Positions 16,182 through 25,029 of a DNA stretch of 64,000 bases are shown in pieces. The stretch's first letter is position 1; every line of letters begins with the position of its first letter. The DNA is taken from assembly GCF_900103665.1 (NCBI RefSeq), contig NZ_FNGY01000001.1:978445-1042444 (forward strand), written 5' to 3'. The notes beneath the pieces are model-generated. The model ran no database searches, had not been told where the DNA came from, and worked only from the letters and a program-made list of their open reading frames with translations. The position numbers were made by a program, and so were the translations under genes. The DNA comes from Pedobacter steynii. Lineage in GTDB: Bacteria > Bacteroidota > Bacteroidia > Sphingobacteriales > Sphingobacteriaceae.

Positions 16182-17174
16182 TTATATACTCAGTTTCCCT
16201 GGCGAAACGGCAAACTTCTTCTTAAATGCATTGCTAAAATGCGGAACGGAAGAATAACCCGATTGAAATGCCACCGACTTTATCGGCGCACCCTCAAGCA
16301 GGAGTTGCCTGGCATGGTTTAGCTTGTAATCACTTAAATAACCAAATATGCTTTTATTAAACAACCCCTTAAACCCTTTCTTCAATTTAAATTCATTAAT
16401 GCCGCATATCTTTGCAAGCTGCGCAATAGAAGGGGGCTCCTGGATGTTCTGAATCAGGTAATCCCGGGCATAATAAATACAATCTTTATCGTAAGCGGAT
16501 TGCAGGGGTAAGTTTTCATTTTTAGTAACCGCACTTTCAAAAGCCTCGGCCTGAAGCACCAGTAATTCTGTACATTTCGACTCGATCAGCAGCAATTTTA
16601 ATCCTTCTGTATAAGTACAATTGAGGATATCATGCATACAGTTTTGCATGGCCCAGGAGATCGGCAGGTTTTGTTCAGCCATTTGTGAATAACGTCCGGC
16701 ATCCAGATGCTCCGCTAAAATCTGGAGCGGCCTGTTAGATTTTTCGGCGAGTTGCAAGAATTTCTCTTTAGCAAAATGGACTTCGAAGAAACGGTAATTA
16801 CTGTTGGTATCATATTCACCTGTACCATCCAGTTCAGGCATATAAATGATGTTTTGCTGATTGGAATTAAAGATATAGCGCTGCTTGTTCACCTCATTAT
16901 ATATGGTGCCATTGCCCGATAAGGTGAAACGCAATTTAACCATATCCGGCAGTTCATTGTTGGGCCTGAAATAGATTTGCCGCTGTTTGAATGAAATGTC
17001 GCCGTATACGATGTAAAGATCAGGAGTAGTGATCTGCAACATTTCTGCATCGCTAAAGGAAAAATTGTACCTGTCGCGGCTTTCTTTAATGAATTGTCCC
17101 TGATTAGAAAAAGGCTTAAAATTTCCACCTACCTTTTTCCATGTACCATAATCCTTACCAACATTAATTGACAT
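16182..17174 (-). CDS. AraC-family transcriptional regulator, 330 aa
   Basis: ATG at 17174 gives MSINVGKDYGTWKKVGG; an ATG at 17192 adds six hydrophobic residues and is less likely. The N-terminal ~210 residues are a sensor domain. The C-terminal ~100 residues hold the two HTH motifs of AraC proteins: PPSIAQLAKICGINEFKLKKGFKGLFN, then ARQLLLEGAPIKSVAFQSGYSSVPHFSNAFKKKFAVSPGKL. Similar PchR-like regulators control uptake or efflux genes. It is divergent from the methyltransferase gene at 17364, its most likely target. Confidence 0.85.
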   Translation of the reverse strand: MSINVGKDYGTWKKVGGNFKPFSNQGQFIKESRDRYNFSFSDAEMLQITTPDLYIVYGDISFKQRQIYFRPNNELPDMVKLRFTLSGNGTIYNEVNKQRYIFNSNQQNIIYMPELDGTGEYDTNSNYRFFEVHFAKEKFLQLAEKSNRPLQILAEHLDAGRYSQMAEQNLPISWAMQNCMHDILNCTYTEGLKLLLIESKCTELLVLQAEAFESAVTKNENLPLQSAYDKDCIYYARDYLIQNIQEPPSIAQLAKICGINEFKLKKGFKGLFNKSIFGYLSDYKLNHARQLLLEGAPIKSVAFQSGYSSVPHFSNAFKKKFAVSPGKLSI

Positions 17175-17363
17175 AATGACAATGATAATCATAAAACGGA
17201 CCTTTCTCGATTGCGATTTTCAAAAATTACATTTTCTTGTAAAAGAAAATCCGTTTGGTGTAAATCCCTGTAGCAGCTATTTCCCAATTTGCGCGCCGAA
17301 TAGGCTCAAAGAAATCGAGACCATTTATGGAATTTATTTGGAAAGAGATTTAGAAAGTAAAAT

Positions 17364-17993
17364 ATGGAAGAGCAGATAGATTTTATTAAAGAAGCAGGCA
17401 AGAAAAATACAGGTGACGTTTCGCCTTTTAGTCGTACTATGATTTCCAAAACCCTGGATCAGCTGGAATTAGCCGACCATGCTTTGGTTTTGGAAATCGG
17501 CTTTAAAAGCAGGGAATATCTTCCGTTTCTTTTTAAAAAAGCTACAGGAATTGGTTATTACGGCAATCATATTTCTGAAACGTTGGTAACGGCTGCTTCA
17601 TCAGCCCCAGCATTAAAAATAAATGGAGGTACCGCCCAGTTTAGCCATGCAAAAGAAGAAGGTACATTGGATTTTGGAAATAATTTCTTTGATGGTTGCT
17701 TTACCGTAAATACCATTTATTTCTGGAAAGATCCCGTATCCCATTTAAAGGAAATATACCGTGTGCTACGGATGGGAGAAAAACTTAGCCTGTCATTTAT
17801 AGACAAGAAAAATGGGGCAGACCTGCCCTGGACGCAGGCCGATTTTAATTTTTATGACGTTGATGAAGTGAAAACGTTTTTCAGGAAGGCAGGTTTCGTA
17901 AATATTGAAGTAGCGCAAATGACCGAAGAACTAACTGGCCAGGATGGGAAAGGAGTAATCAGGCCTTTTATTAATGTAGTTGGGAAAAAATAA
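17364..17993 (+). CDS. class I SAM-dependent methyltransferase
   Basis: 209 residues. The Rossmann motif I region reads ALVLEIGFKSREYLPFL (E-IG-..), the post-motif strand is LDFGNNFFDGCFTVNTIYFWKDP, and LKEIYRVLRMGEKLSLSFID is the typical 'lkE..RVLkpGG.l...' segment of small-molecule methyltransferases. Motif I is weakened (GFKSRE in place of GxGxG), so activity is not certain. Its substrate is unknown. Divergent from an AraC regulator. Confidence 0.75.
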   Translation: MEEQIDFIKEAGKKNTGDVSPFSRTMISKTLDQLELADHALVLEIGFKSREYLPFLFKKATGIGYYGNHISETLVTAASSAPALKINGGTAQFSHAKEEGTLDFGNNFFDGCFTVNTIYFWKDPVSHLKEIYRVLRMGEKLSLSFIDKKNGADLPWTQADFNFYDVDEVKTFFRKAGFVNIEVAQMTEELTGQDGKGVIRPFINVVGKK

Positions 17994-17995
17994 TG

Positions 17996-18586
17996 TCATT
18001 TTCTGCCATCATATTTTGTCAAGAAGGGAAGGATATTCACCGCTACAGCAAAGAGAATAAGGAACAAACAGAGATCATAGAATAAAGGCGGACTGGGAAA
18101 GGGTAGTTCTTTTGAAAGCCGACCTAAATAGGTGGTAAGAAAAATAAGTGTGGTCGTATAGATCATGATATGAATTGCGATACAGCGCTCTTTTGTTAAG
18201 GATTTTTTTTGCAACAGATAAATGGGCAGGATTATTATTCCCAGATAACCAATCGCTCCAAAAATATTTCCCGGTTTAAGAAGGCTCAGTTGTTGATACC
18301 GGTAATGTAAAACAATATAAACAAAATGGATCAGGTGGTTAATGGCAAAGCATAGCATGGCTGAAACAAAAGTAGTCCTGGTACTTTCTTTCCCGTAAAT
18401 TTTTGAGAGCCTCTGTATCCCGATCCAAAACAACATAGCCAGTAGCATGAAAAATGAGGTTCGGGCCGAATATCTGGCACATAACTGATATTTAAGACCC
18501 TCATTATTGGAAATATCGGCGGATAGAAAATAAATGCCTGTTTCCCATAATAGAACTGCAATAATGGGTATCACCTCATTTTTCAT
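17996..18586 (-). CDS. multi-pass membrane protein of unknown function
   Basis: 196 residues with about five or six membrane segments (for example IIAVLLWETGIYFLS, FFMLLAMLFWIGI, FAINHLIHFVYIVL, IGYLGIIILPIYLL, LCLFLILFAVAVNILPFL). Short loops; no catalytic motif is obvious. It overlaps the end of the next upstream gene (18576-19019) by 11 nt, so the two membrane proteins are co-translated and may form a complex. Confidence 0.6.
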   Translation of the reverse strand: MKNEVIPIIAVLLWETGIYFLSADISNNEGLKYQLCARYSARTSFFMLLAMLFWIGIQRLSKIYGKESTRTTFVSAMLCFAINHLIHFVYIVLHYRYQQLSLLKPGNIFGAIGYLGIIILPIYLLQKKSLTKERCIAIHIMIYTTTLIFLTTYLGRLSKELPFPSPPLFYDLCLFLILFAVAVNILPFLTKYDGRK

Positions 18587-19019
18587 TTGAAATCCTGGGT
18601 TTGCCTGGAATCAATACAAAGCCGATAACAAATAGCAATAATGGGACAGACATACTTAGTACAAAGGCATTTATCATGTATTGATATCCTATCCAAACAA
18701 AAAAGACATTTGTAGCAATGGTGAGCAGGCCGATAAAAGGCCGGTCACTTAAGATTTGAAAATGCTTTGCCGATAGGTATAAATTAATGGAACCGATAAA
18801 AATAAGGCCGGCACTAAACATGGCATTAAATCCTATCCATAATTTCCAGAGGTTTCCAGACACGTCCATTTGTATATGGGACGATTTAAGTCTTGCGGTT
18901 AAATCCAGACTTTGGGGATGAAGGTCTGTAGAAAAAAAGGTGCCATGCAAATGCAACAGTCCAAAAAACAATAAAGTTGAAGAGGCTAAAAGGATGCTAA
19001 TTCTTGCTATTTTATTCAT
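18576..19019 (-). CDS. membrane protein resembling the LIC_13387 family
   Basis: ATG at 19019 gives MNKIARISILLASSTLLFFGLLHLHGTFF; an ATG two codons upstream is possible. About 147 residues with four membrane helices. The pattern of a first helix, a short extracytoplasmic segment (TDLHPQSLDLTARLKSSHIQMD), then LWKLWIGFNAMFSAGLIFIG resembles the small LIC_13387-type membrane family as I recall it. Function unknown. First gene of a two-gene unit, close to the AraC gene at 19094 on the same strand. Confidence 0.6.
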   Translation of the reverse strand: MNKIARISILLASSTLLFFGLLHLHGTFFSTDLHPQSLDLTARLKSSHIQMDVSGNLWKLWIGFNAMFSAGLIFIGSINLYLSAKHFQILSDRPFIGLLTIATNVFFVWIGYQYMINAFVLSMSVPLLLFVIGFVLIPGKPRISNEK

Positions 19020-19093
19020 AACCAAAAATAACCACGCTAAAAGCTTGAGATTTGGAAAAATGCGACAAAATAAACTGCGTCTAAATGGGTGTG

Positions 19094-19828
19094 TTAAAGC
19101 TGAGAAGGAGAGAGGTTTGTGTATTTTTTTATTTCATTGCCGAGGTGGGCATGGTCATAGTAACCGCATTCCAAAGCAATATCAAGAAGGGTTCTTTGAG
19201 GATAGCTTGATGCGATCAGTTCCCGGGCAAACTTAAACCTGGCAATACCAATATATTCTTTAGGTGTTAAACCTGTATAATATTTGAAATTTCTTTCTAA
19301 TTGCCGAATTGTTGTACAGTTTATTCCGGCTAAATCATTAACGGAAACCTGCCCTTTTAATTTCTGAACGGCATTAACTACGGGCAACATATCATGTTTT
19401 GGCTGTATGAACCGGTTGGCGTAATACCGGTCAAAAGCACTAGAGAAATTGCCTGACAGGGATTTTAGATCAGGAACCATATGCTTATCGAGTTCTACAC
19501 AAAGATTTGTGGCTTCATGCAAGGAGGAGAAGGAATAAAAATAAGAAAAGCAGGCTGGTTTGAACCTTACACCCAGCAGGTGCGCATTTGGCCTGATTTT
19601 ATTTTCTTTTACCTCAGTTATGGCGCCTCCCAAATATGCTTTTTCGCTTTTGAGGCTGCAGTTTTCTGATTCGATGGGGTATTCTTCTCCTAAATTGATG
19701 ATTAAGTCGATGCAGCCGTCTGGAATAACTTTATCCAAAACGGTAAAATTATCACAGTTTTTAAGCTCCCAATAGGCATCGACAAAAGGAGCAATGTTTA
19801 AGTGCGGTTTAACTTCTGTGAATTTCAT
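19094..19828 (-). CDS. AraC-family regulator with DUF6597-type sensor domain
   Basis: 244 residues. The N-terminal part (HLNIAPFVDAYWELKNCDNF, VIPDGCIDLIINLGEEY, LLGVRFKPACFSYFYSF) has the look of the DUF6597 beta-barrel sensor seen in many Bacteroidota AraC proteins. The C-terminal part holds two HTH motifs: VSVNDLAGINCTTIRQLERNFKYYTGLTPKEYIGIARF and TLLDIALECGYYDHAHLGNEIKKYTNLSP. It lies upstream of the membrane pair at 17996-19019 on the same strand and probably regulates it. Confidence 0.8.
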   Translation of the reverse strand: MKFTEVKPHLNIAPFVDAYWELKNCDNFTVLDKVIPDGCIDLIINLGEEYPIESENCSLKSEKAYLGGAITEVKENKIRPNAHLLGVRFKPACFSYFYSFSSLHEATNLCVELDKHMVPDLKSLSGNFSSAFDRYYANRFIQPKHDMLPVVNAVQKLKGQVSVNDLAGINCTTIRQLERNFKYYTGLTPKEYIGIARFKFARELIASSYPQRTLLDIALECGYYDHAHLGNEIKKYTNLSPSQL

Positions 19829-19984
19829 CTGCAGTAATCAATCTGGTAAGGAGGTCAGAAAATTCTTAAAAACAACCAAAATTAAAAATTATAATGCACA
19901 ATTGGGAAAGGCATGGTTAGGATAATGAAATCAAAAATTCTGATGATAGGTAATATTATAGATATTTATAGATTTGGTTGTTAA

Positions 19985-20117
19985 AGGGGAAGATGAACTC
20001 TTGCTCTAACTGAGTGAGGGGAGCAAGCCTGCTTTTGATGTTTTGTATAACCGATACTGGAGGCTTTTTTTTAATACGGCCTTTAAAAGGTTGAATAAAA
20101 AGAATCATGATTTATAG
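19985..20117 (+). pseudogene. N-terminal remnant of an ECF sigma factor
   Basis: One frame reads KGEDELLL, a stop (TAA at 20007-20009), then LSEGSKPAFDVLYNRYWRLF and FNTAFKRLNKKNHDL before TAG. This is the conserved N-terminus of Bacteroidota RpoE/FecI-type sigma factors (LSEGs..AFd.LY.rYw..lf..A.krl). Region 2.4 and region 4 are absent. The internal stop and truncation show that it is a remnant. No anti-sigma or SusC/D-like genes remain beside it. Confidence 0.65.
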
Positions 20118-20286
20118 AAATTACAAGACTTATGAATATGTATTTGATGGAAGTAATGATACTTTAATTGAAAAGAAAGAGTAAGTCAGTTGTTAAAATT
20201 TATACAGAAAAGGTAGATTCTGATCTTAAATTAATTTGTTAAATGTAAATAATTTCCAAGTTCCGGGCATATGCCGGTTGGTTTTA

Positions 20287-21408
20287 TTAGTAATGAGAGC
20301 CGAGTCCACTCTGGGCGGCCAATTGCCTGCCGTGCATGTCCAGAGAGATGGCATGTCGAATCTGATATTTGTTCCAGTTTTGCAAAGCAGCAGCCAGATC
20401 TGGATATTCGCTTAGGTTCATCGCAAGGGCAATGGCGTCGCGGTAGGCTTTGGCAGTGCCGGATGCGGTATGGGGCCTGACCAGGTTGGCTGCATCGCCG
20501 AGAATGGCGATACGTCCTTTAAACATCTTCGGTACTGCCATATCCAAAATGACTTGCACAAATGGATTTGTTGTCTGATGCACCCGGTTTTTTAAGACTT
20601 CCGGCAGGTCCCTTTCTGCGTGTTCATTGAGTTGGTGCTGTTGATCCGGATTTAAAAAACCGGCTGGTACAGTAAACTGACGGTGGGTGCCGTTTTTATC
20701 GGTTAACAGTTCTTCCAGTTGCTTTGTGGTTTTGTTCTGATACCAAACCCAGTTGTACAACCTGTGGCCTTTCCTCAAATCGCCATTTTTTCCCGGAACC
20801 AGATAGGATAGGAAGTGGGAATTTTGGTAGTGATGGATGGAGAATTTATCGGAGAAGAATCTGATTTCATCCGCTGTGAGTTCGCTTTCAGGTATCAGGC
20901 CACGGTAGGCTACATAGCCTGCGTATTGCGGTTTTATTCCGGATGCGACGTAGTCCCGTACTGTAGAACTTACCCCGTCGGCGCCAATAATCAGGTCGGC
21001 TGTCCTGTGCTCCCCATTTTTGAATTTTGCGGTTACCGTATCTTCTTCTTCACCGATGCTTTCGAGTTCAAAGCCTGGGGAATAGCTGGATGCGGGGAAG
21101 TAATCTTTCAGCTGTCGCCAGATGTAGTTCCAGGAGGTAAACACGGTGTCATTTGGGTACAAAAGCGCGGCACGGCCCTTGTCGTCCAGAATTTGTCTCT
21201 TTGTCGCTGAAACGCCGAAGACGGATCGGGTGGCGATGCCCTGTTCAATGAAATACTCCATCATGTCGTGCTGGATGACAAGACCTGCGCCTCTATCTTT
21301 CATTTCTCCTGCGCTGCGTTCATAGATATGAACATCGTGACCTGCGTCCATTAATGCAATGCCTGCGGTCAGCCCTCCAATAGAGCCTCCGATTATAATT
21401 ATTTTCAT
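20287..21408 (-). CDS. FAD-dependent aromatic monooxygenase (2,6-dihydroxypyridine hydroxylase-like)
   Basis: 373 residues. It shows the three fingerprints of group A flavoprotein hydroxylases: MKIIIIGGSIGGLTAGIAL (GxGxxG dinucleotide fold with E in YERSA), ADLIIGADGVSSTVRDYV (DG motif) and GRIAILGDAANLVRPHTASG (GD motif). The stretches GYVAYRGLIPE and HRLYNWVWYQNK resemble 2,6-dihydroxypyridine 3-monooxygenases; TetX-like enzymes are another related group. It would hydroxylate an aromatic or heteroaromatic compound using NAD(P)H and O2. It is 8 bp downstream of an MFS exporter gene, suggesting a detoxification or drug-resistance unit. Substrate not determined. Confidence 0.8.
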   Translation of the reverse strand: MKIIIIGGSIGGLTAGIALMDAGHDVHIYERSAGEMKDRGAGLVIQHDMMEYFIEQGIATRSVFGVSATKRQILDDKGRAALLYPNDTVFTSWNYIWRQLKDYFPASSYSPGFELESIGEEEDTVTAKFKNGEHRTADLIIGADGVSSTVRDYVASGIKPQYAGYVAYRGLIPESELTADEIRFFSDKFSIHHYQNSHFLSYLVPGKNGDLRKGHRLYNWVWYQNKTTKQLEELLTDKNGTHRQFTVPAGFLNPDQQHQLNEHAERDLPEVLKNRVHQTTNPFVQVILDMAVPKMFKGRIAILGDAANLVRPHTASGTAKAYRDAIALAMNLSEYPDLAAALQNWNKYQIRHAISLDMHGRQLAAQSGLGSHY

Positions 21409-21416
21409 GATAGCTG

Positions 21417-22571
21417 TTATTTAGTTTTGGTTGTAAAGACGTTGATGATGGCGACAATGGCCATTACTCCCATAAATGAGGTTGACCAGCTCCAGCCGCC
21501 AGCGTTATAGAGCTGGATGGCGATAAAAGATCCCAGGGCGCCGCCGATGAAATAGCTGGTCATGTATACCGTGTTGATCCGGCTATTGGCTGTGGGGTCC
21601 AACGTGTAAATGACCGCAATGTTGGTGACCTGAGTTGCTTGTACACCAATGTCGAGCAGCACTACGGTTACCCAAATGGCTGCGATGGAAGCTGGAAAGA
21701 ATTTCAGCACGATGATACTGATCAGGGTTACGCCGGTGGAGAAAAGGAGGGAGCGACGTGGAGAACCTTTGTCCGCGAGTTTACCAAAAACAGGTGCAAT
21801 CAGCGCACCTGCAGCAGCAAGCAGTCCAAATAAGCCGATTTTGCTGGCGGAATAGTGGAAGGGTGCATTACTGAGGTAGAAGGTCAGTGTTACCCAAAAG
21901 GCACTTAAGGTTCCAAAGGCAAGCATGCCGGTAAATGCGGTACGACGTAGCAATGGGAATCTTTTGAATTGGGCAATTGTTGATTTTAGCAATGAGGGGT
22001 AACTGCCGGTAAAGCGTTCCCTGATGGAAGGGAAGTCGGCCTGCATGAGTATGCCTGTACCTAAAACCATTGCGGCTGAGATCAGGTATACGTATTGCCA
22101 GCCTAAAGCGCCGGTGATGAAGCCGCTGAATACACGGGCAACCAGGATGCCAACGAGGATGCCCGTGAAGATCTGGCCCACTATTTTACCTCTGTTTTCT
22201 GTGACCAGACTGGCGGCCATTGGCAGGATGACCTGGGCGACTACGGAGAAAACGCCGATCAGCAGGCTTCCGGCATACAGGGTAAACAGATTGGGAGAGA
22301 AGGCGACGAGTAAAAGCGATAGGATTAGTCCGCCCTGCAGGTATAAGATGAGTTTTTTGCGTTCGATCATATCACCCGCCGGTGTGAGGAAAAATAGCCC
22401 GATGCCGTAGCCGATCTGGGAAAGCACTGATATTGTTCCTGCTTTCTCTGCTGTGGTATGGAACTGGGTGGCGATGGCTTGTAAAATTGGTTGACTGTAG
22501 TAAACATTTGCGACCGCGATACCGGCTGTTGCCGACATGATCAAAACCTGGGTTCTTGTTAGTGATGCCAT
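21417..22571 (-). CDS. MFS transporter (12 membrane segments)
   Basis: ATG at 22571 gives MASLTRTQVLIMSATAGIAVANVYYSQPIL; an open frame upstream to 22646 encodes non-membrane sequence and is rejected. 384 residues with about 12 helices. Loop 2-3 carries GIGLFFLTPAGDMIERKKLIL, the MFS motif A (GxLaDrxGrrr type). The N-terminus NVYYSQPIL is typical of drug/H+ antiporters of the YnfM/AraJ-like group. Transcribed with the flavin monooxygenase downstream (8-bp gap) and preceded by a Crp-like regulator, so export of an aromatic toxin or antibiotic is plausible. Confidence 0.85.
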   Translation of the reverse strand: MASLTRTQVLIMSATAGIAVANVYYSQPILQAIATQFHTTAEKAGTISVLSQIGYGIGLFFLTPAGDMIERKKLILYLQGGLILSLLLVAFSPNLFTLYAGSLLIGVFSVVAQVILPMAASLVTENRGKIVGQIFTGILVGILVARVFSGFITGALGWQYVYLISAAMVLGTGILMQADFPSIRERFTGSYPSLLKSTIAQFKRFPLLRRTAFTGMLAFGTLSAFWVTLTFYLSNAPFHYSASKIGLFGLLAAAGALIAPVFGKLADKGSPRRSLLFSTGVTLISIIVLKFFPASIAAIWVTVVLLDIGVQATQVTNIAVIYTLDPTANSRINTVYMTSYFIGGALGSFIAIQLYNAGGWSWSTSFMGVMAIVAIINVFTTKTK

Positions 22572-22701
22572 TTTGTGGAGTGTTTTGTGAATTATATTGT
22601 CGCTTCCGACAATACAAATGTGGCGAACCGCAAGACCGTTTTTCAACGAACTGGTTTAGGAAATCTTGGCGAACTGGATTAAGAAAAAAGGTTGAACCAG
22701 A

Positions 22702-23292
22702 TTAAGTTTTTGAGGATACGCGCCGGTTGCGCAGCTTGGAGAGGTATTCTGTAGTCATGCCCAGAAAAGAAGCTAACGCGTACTGGGGCACTTTTGTTAC
22801 GATGTCGGGATATCTTTCCAGAAATATTTCATAACGCTGTTCGGCTGTTTTAGTGAGATTGGTAATCACCCGTCTGGCCATATAGGCTGCGGTGCCTTCG
22901 GCAAGAATGCGGAAAAAGGTTTCAAAAACATGCCGCTGTTGTTTTAGCGCGGATTCCGCTTCATGTGAAATTTGCAGGATAACGCTGTCTTCCAATGCAA
23001 CGATGAACATAGAAGCGGGCTGCTGAAAGATATAGCTGTTGTAGTCTGAGATCCACCAGTCACTGATCGCAAATTGTATGGTGTGTTCCTGACCTTCATC
23101 GCCAATGACGTAGGCACGAAAAGTCCCCTGTACGACATAAAACCGGTTTTTTGCGACAAACTCAGGTTGAACAATGAATTGTCTTTTTTTTACTTTAACT
23201 ATTTTGAAGGCGTTGCAGAATTCAATCAGCTCATCTTCAGTGATGGATAGTCGTTTCTGTACGTGGGCTTTGAGTTTGTCATATTCGTTCAT
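22702..23292 (-). CDS. Crp/Fnr-family regulator
   Basis: 196 residues. An N-terminal cyclic-nucleotide-binding-like barrel (IVKVKKRQFIVQPEFVAKNRFYVVQGTFRAYVIGDEGQEHTIQFA) is followed by the dimer helix and a C-terminal HTH (VPQYALASFLGMTTEYLSKLRNRR). No cysteine cluster, so it is not an FNR-type oxygen sensor. This short Crp form is common in Bacteroidota and often controls a neighbouring MFS gene. It lies 131 bp upstream of the MFS-monooxygenase pair on the same strand. Confidence 0.85.
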   Translation of the reverse strand: MNEYDKLKAHVQKRLSITEDELIEFCNAFKIVKVKKRQFIVQPEFVAKNRFYVVQGTFRAYVIGDEGQEHTIQFAISDWWISDYNSYIFQQPASMFIVALEDSVILQISHEAESALKQQRHVFETFFRILAEGTAAYMARRVITNLTKTAEQRYEIFLERYPDIVTKVPQYALASFLGMTTEYLSKLRNRRVSSKT

Positions 23293-23373
23293 CGAAATGA
23301 ATTGCTTGTTTGTGCTAATATAGGTGTTTTTCGCTATTCAATGTTTTTATGTCAAGGTTGACTTTCTGAGTAA

Positions 23374-25029
23374 CTATTTTTGCGCAAGGGGTTTCTTAAA
23401 CCATATTTTTGTCTTTGTATGGGAAGCAATTTTTAATTCCTTTAAGGCCGAAGAAAAGAAATCAGTCCATTTTGACCATTGCCGATAAGGGAGACTGTTA
23501 AATAAGGCACCCATCAGTAATAATGCAATACCAAGCATGGAGCCGAATCGATAGGAAAACATATATCCCGGGACAATGACTAATAGCCCGCCTGCGAGGC
23601 TTAGCCAAAATGGGGTAAGGCCGTTCCGCACATTTGCTTTACGGTAAAGAATGACCAAATTGACTGCTATCGCCAGAACAATCCAGGGAATTAACCAGGG
23701 ACTATATGGGACACTTTGAAGCCCCGACACTCCGAAAGCACTCATATACACCGCCCAGCAGACGGGGCACTTCGGGAAGAAAGCCAGTAACACAGGAAAA
23801 CATACTTGCTGGAAGAAGCTTATCGAAGAAGAAAGCCAACCAAAACGGGAAGAACGTTCCAACAAACTTTTAATATCTCCGGATACCTTTTCTACTTCCC
23901 ATTGGAGGCGGGTGTACGAGGTTTTGACGTTTCCCTTTTGATCTAATAGAAATAGCTCAAGGCGATGCTGGTTTACAGTGGAATTAACATGGTTAACACC
24001 CAGATTGAAAAAATCGGATACAAGCGAAAAATCTTCCGGCTTTGTTCTTAGCATATGTACATTTGGTCCGAAAATCACTCCTCTGTTTTCACCAAATACA
24101 TGCATCTTACCTGCAGTATCGTAACCGGGATCGTAGGTGAAAGCCAATAGATTGACTTTTTCCTGTAATCCGTACCTGATCAAATCCTGTTGCAGCCATC
24201 CCAGCTTATTGATGGTTAAGGTACATTTATTAGCGTTCATGCAGCGTGTATAAAAGAAAGCTACAACGGTTGGATTCTGATTGGTAAATGCATCTAATGG
24301 CTGGCAGATACCTTCCTGGTTTTCGACCTCAAGCTTTCCAATGCTTTTAATGTTTCTTAACTTCTTCCATATCCCCGAAAAACCATTCTCTTCTTCACTT
24401 TCGATCTCGCAGCAGCTTAGATTGTGTTTTCGGTTATCTGTTTCAATGATGTGAATTGTCTTTTGGATTTCTTCTTTGGTTCCCGGGTCAAAATCATAAG
24501 AATCCTTTAAAAAAGATACCAACTCTGGTAAAGCTCCTTTTGCATAACCCTGTAACCATTGAAAAGTAAGGAATATCTCTCTTTTAGCCGTTGTTGGGTG
24601 CTCAAGAGGCCAGTCCGGTTTGAACACTTCCAGGCTCATGCTGTCGTCATGATAACGGATGTTTTCCATACCCTGCAGCAAAAAGTTGACGTATTGAGAT
24701 CCCGGACGCTTCGCGCCCCTTAGTCCGCGGGCTGCCGCAGCCACCATGTAAGCACTTTTGCCATTCTGCAACTCATCCAGAACGAATTTTAATGCCGAAT
24801 CGGGGAGCCCGACATCAAAGAAAGAGGCCATGGCATAGCCTTTGATCCGCGTGGATTGAAAATTCGGCCTTTCCTCATAAACAGGATGGCGCTCGGACAT
24901 CAATTCAACCAAAAGGCGCTTAGAAAGCTTTCCTGACCTGATCAAATCAATCCTGTTTCCTATCTCCTGATCAGACCGATCGCTTCCCAGCTCAACCTTT
25001 TTCTTGCCAGGTATGCTATTCGACTTCAT
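23374..25029 (-). CDS. SCO/thioredoxin-fold protein with HEAT-like N-terminus and membrane C-terminus
   Basis: ATG at 25029 (MKSNSIPGKKKVEL); the frame also opens at an in-frame TTG at 25041. 551 residues. Residues about 30-210 are helical repeats. Residues 225-390 form a thioredoxin-like fold: VVAFFYTRCMNANKCTLTINKL carries two cysteines (CxxxxxC), close to the copper-binding CxxxC of SCO1/SenC, and VNLLAFTYDPGYD follows. The last ~170 residues hold about five membrane helices with FPKCPVCWAVYMSAFG, a CxxC at a membrane edge. It overlaps the tyrosinase gene by 14 nt and is translated after it. Delivery of copper to the tyrosinase is the obvious inference. Confidence 0.7.
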   Translation of the reverse strand: MKSNSIPGKKKVELGSDRSDQEIGNRIDLIRSGKLSKRLLVELMSERHPVYEERPNFQSTRIKGYAMASFFDVGLPDSALKFVLDELQNGKSAYMVAAAARGLRGAKRPGSQYVNFLLQGMENIRYHDDSMSLEVFKPDWPLEHPTTAKREIFLTFQWLQGYAKGALPELVSFLKDSYDFDPGTKEEIQKTIHIIETDNRKHNLSCCEIESEEENGFSGIWKKLRNIKSIGKLEVENQEGICQPLDAFTNQNPTVVAFFYTRCMNANKCTLTINKLGWLQQDLIRYGLQEKVNLLAFTYDPGYDTAGKMHVFGENRGVIFGPNVHMLRTKPEDFSLVSDFFNLGVNHVNSTVNQHRLELFLLDQKGNVKTSYTRLQWEVEKVSGDIKSLLERSSRFGWLSSSISFFQQVCFPVLLAFFPKCPVCWAVYMSAFGVSGLQSVPYSPWLIPWIVLAIAVNLVILYRKANVRNGLTPFWLSLAGGLLVIVPGYMFSYRFGSMLGIALLLMGALFNSLPYRQWSKWTDFFSSALKELKIASHTKTKIWFKKPLAQK

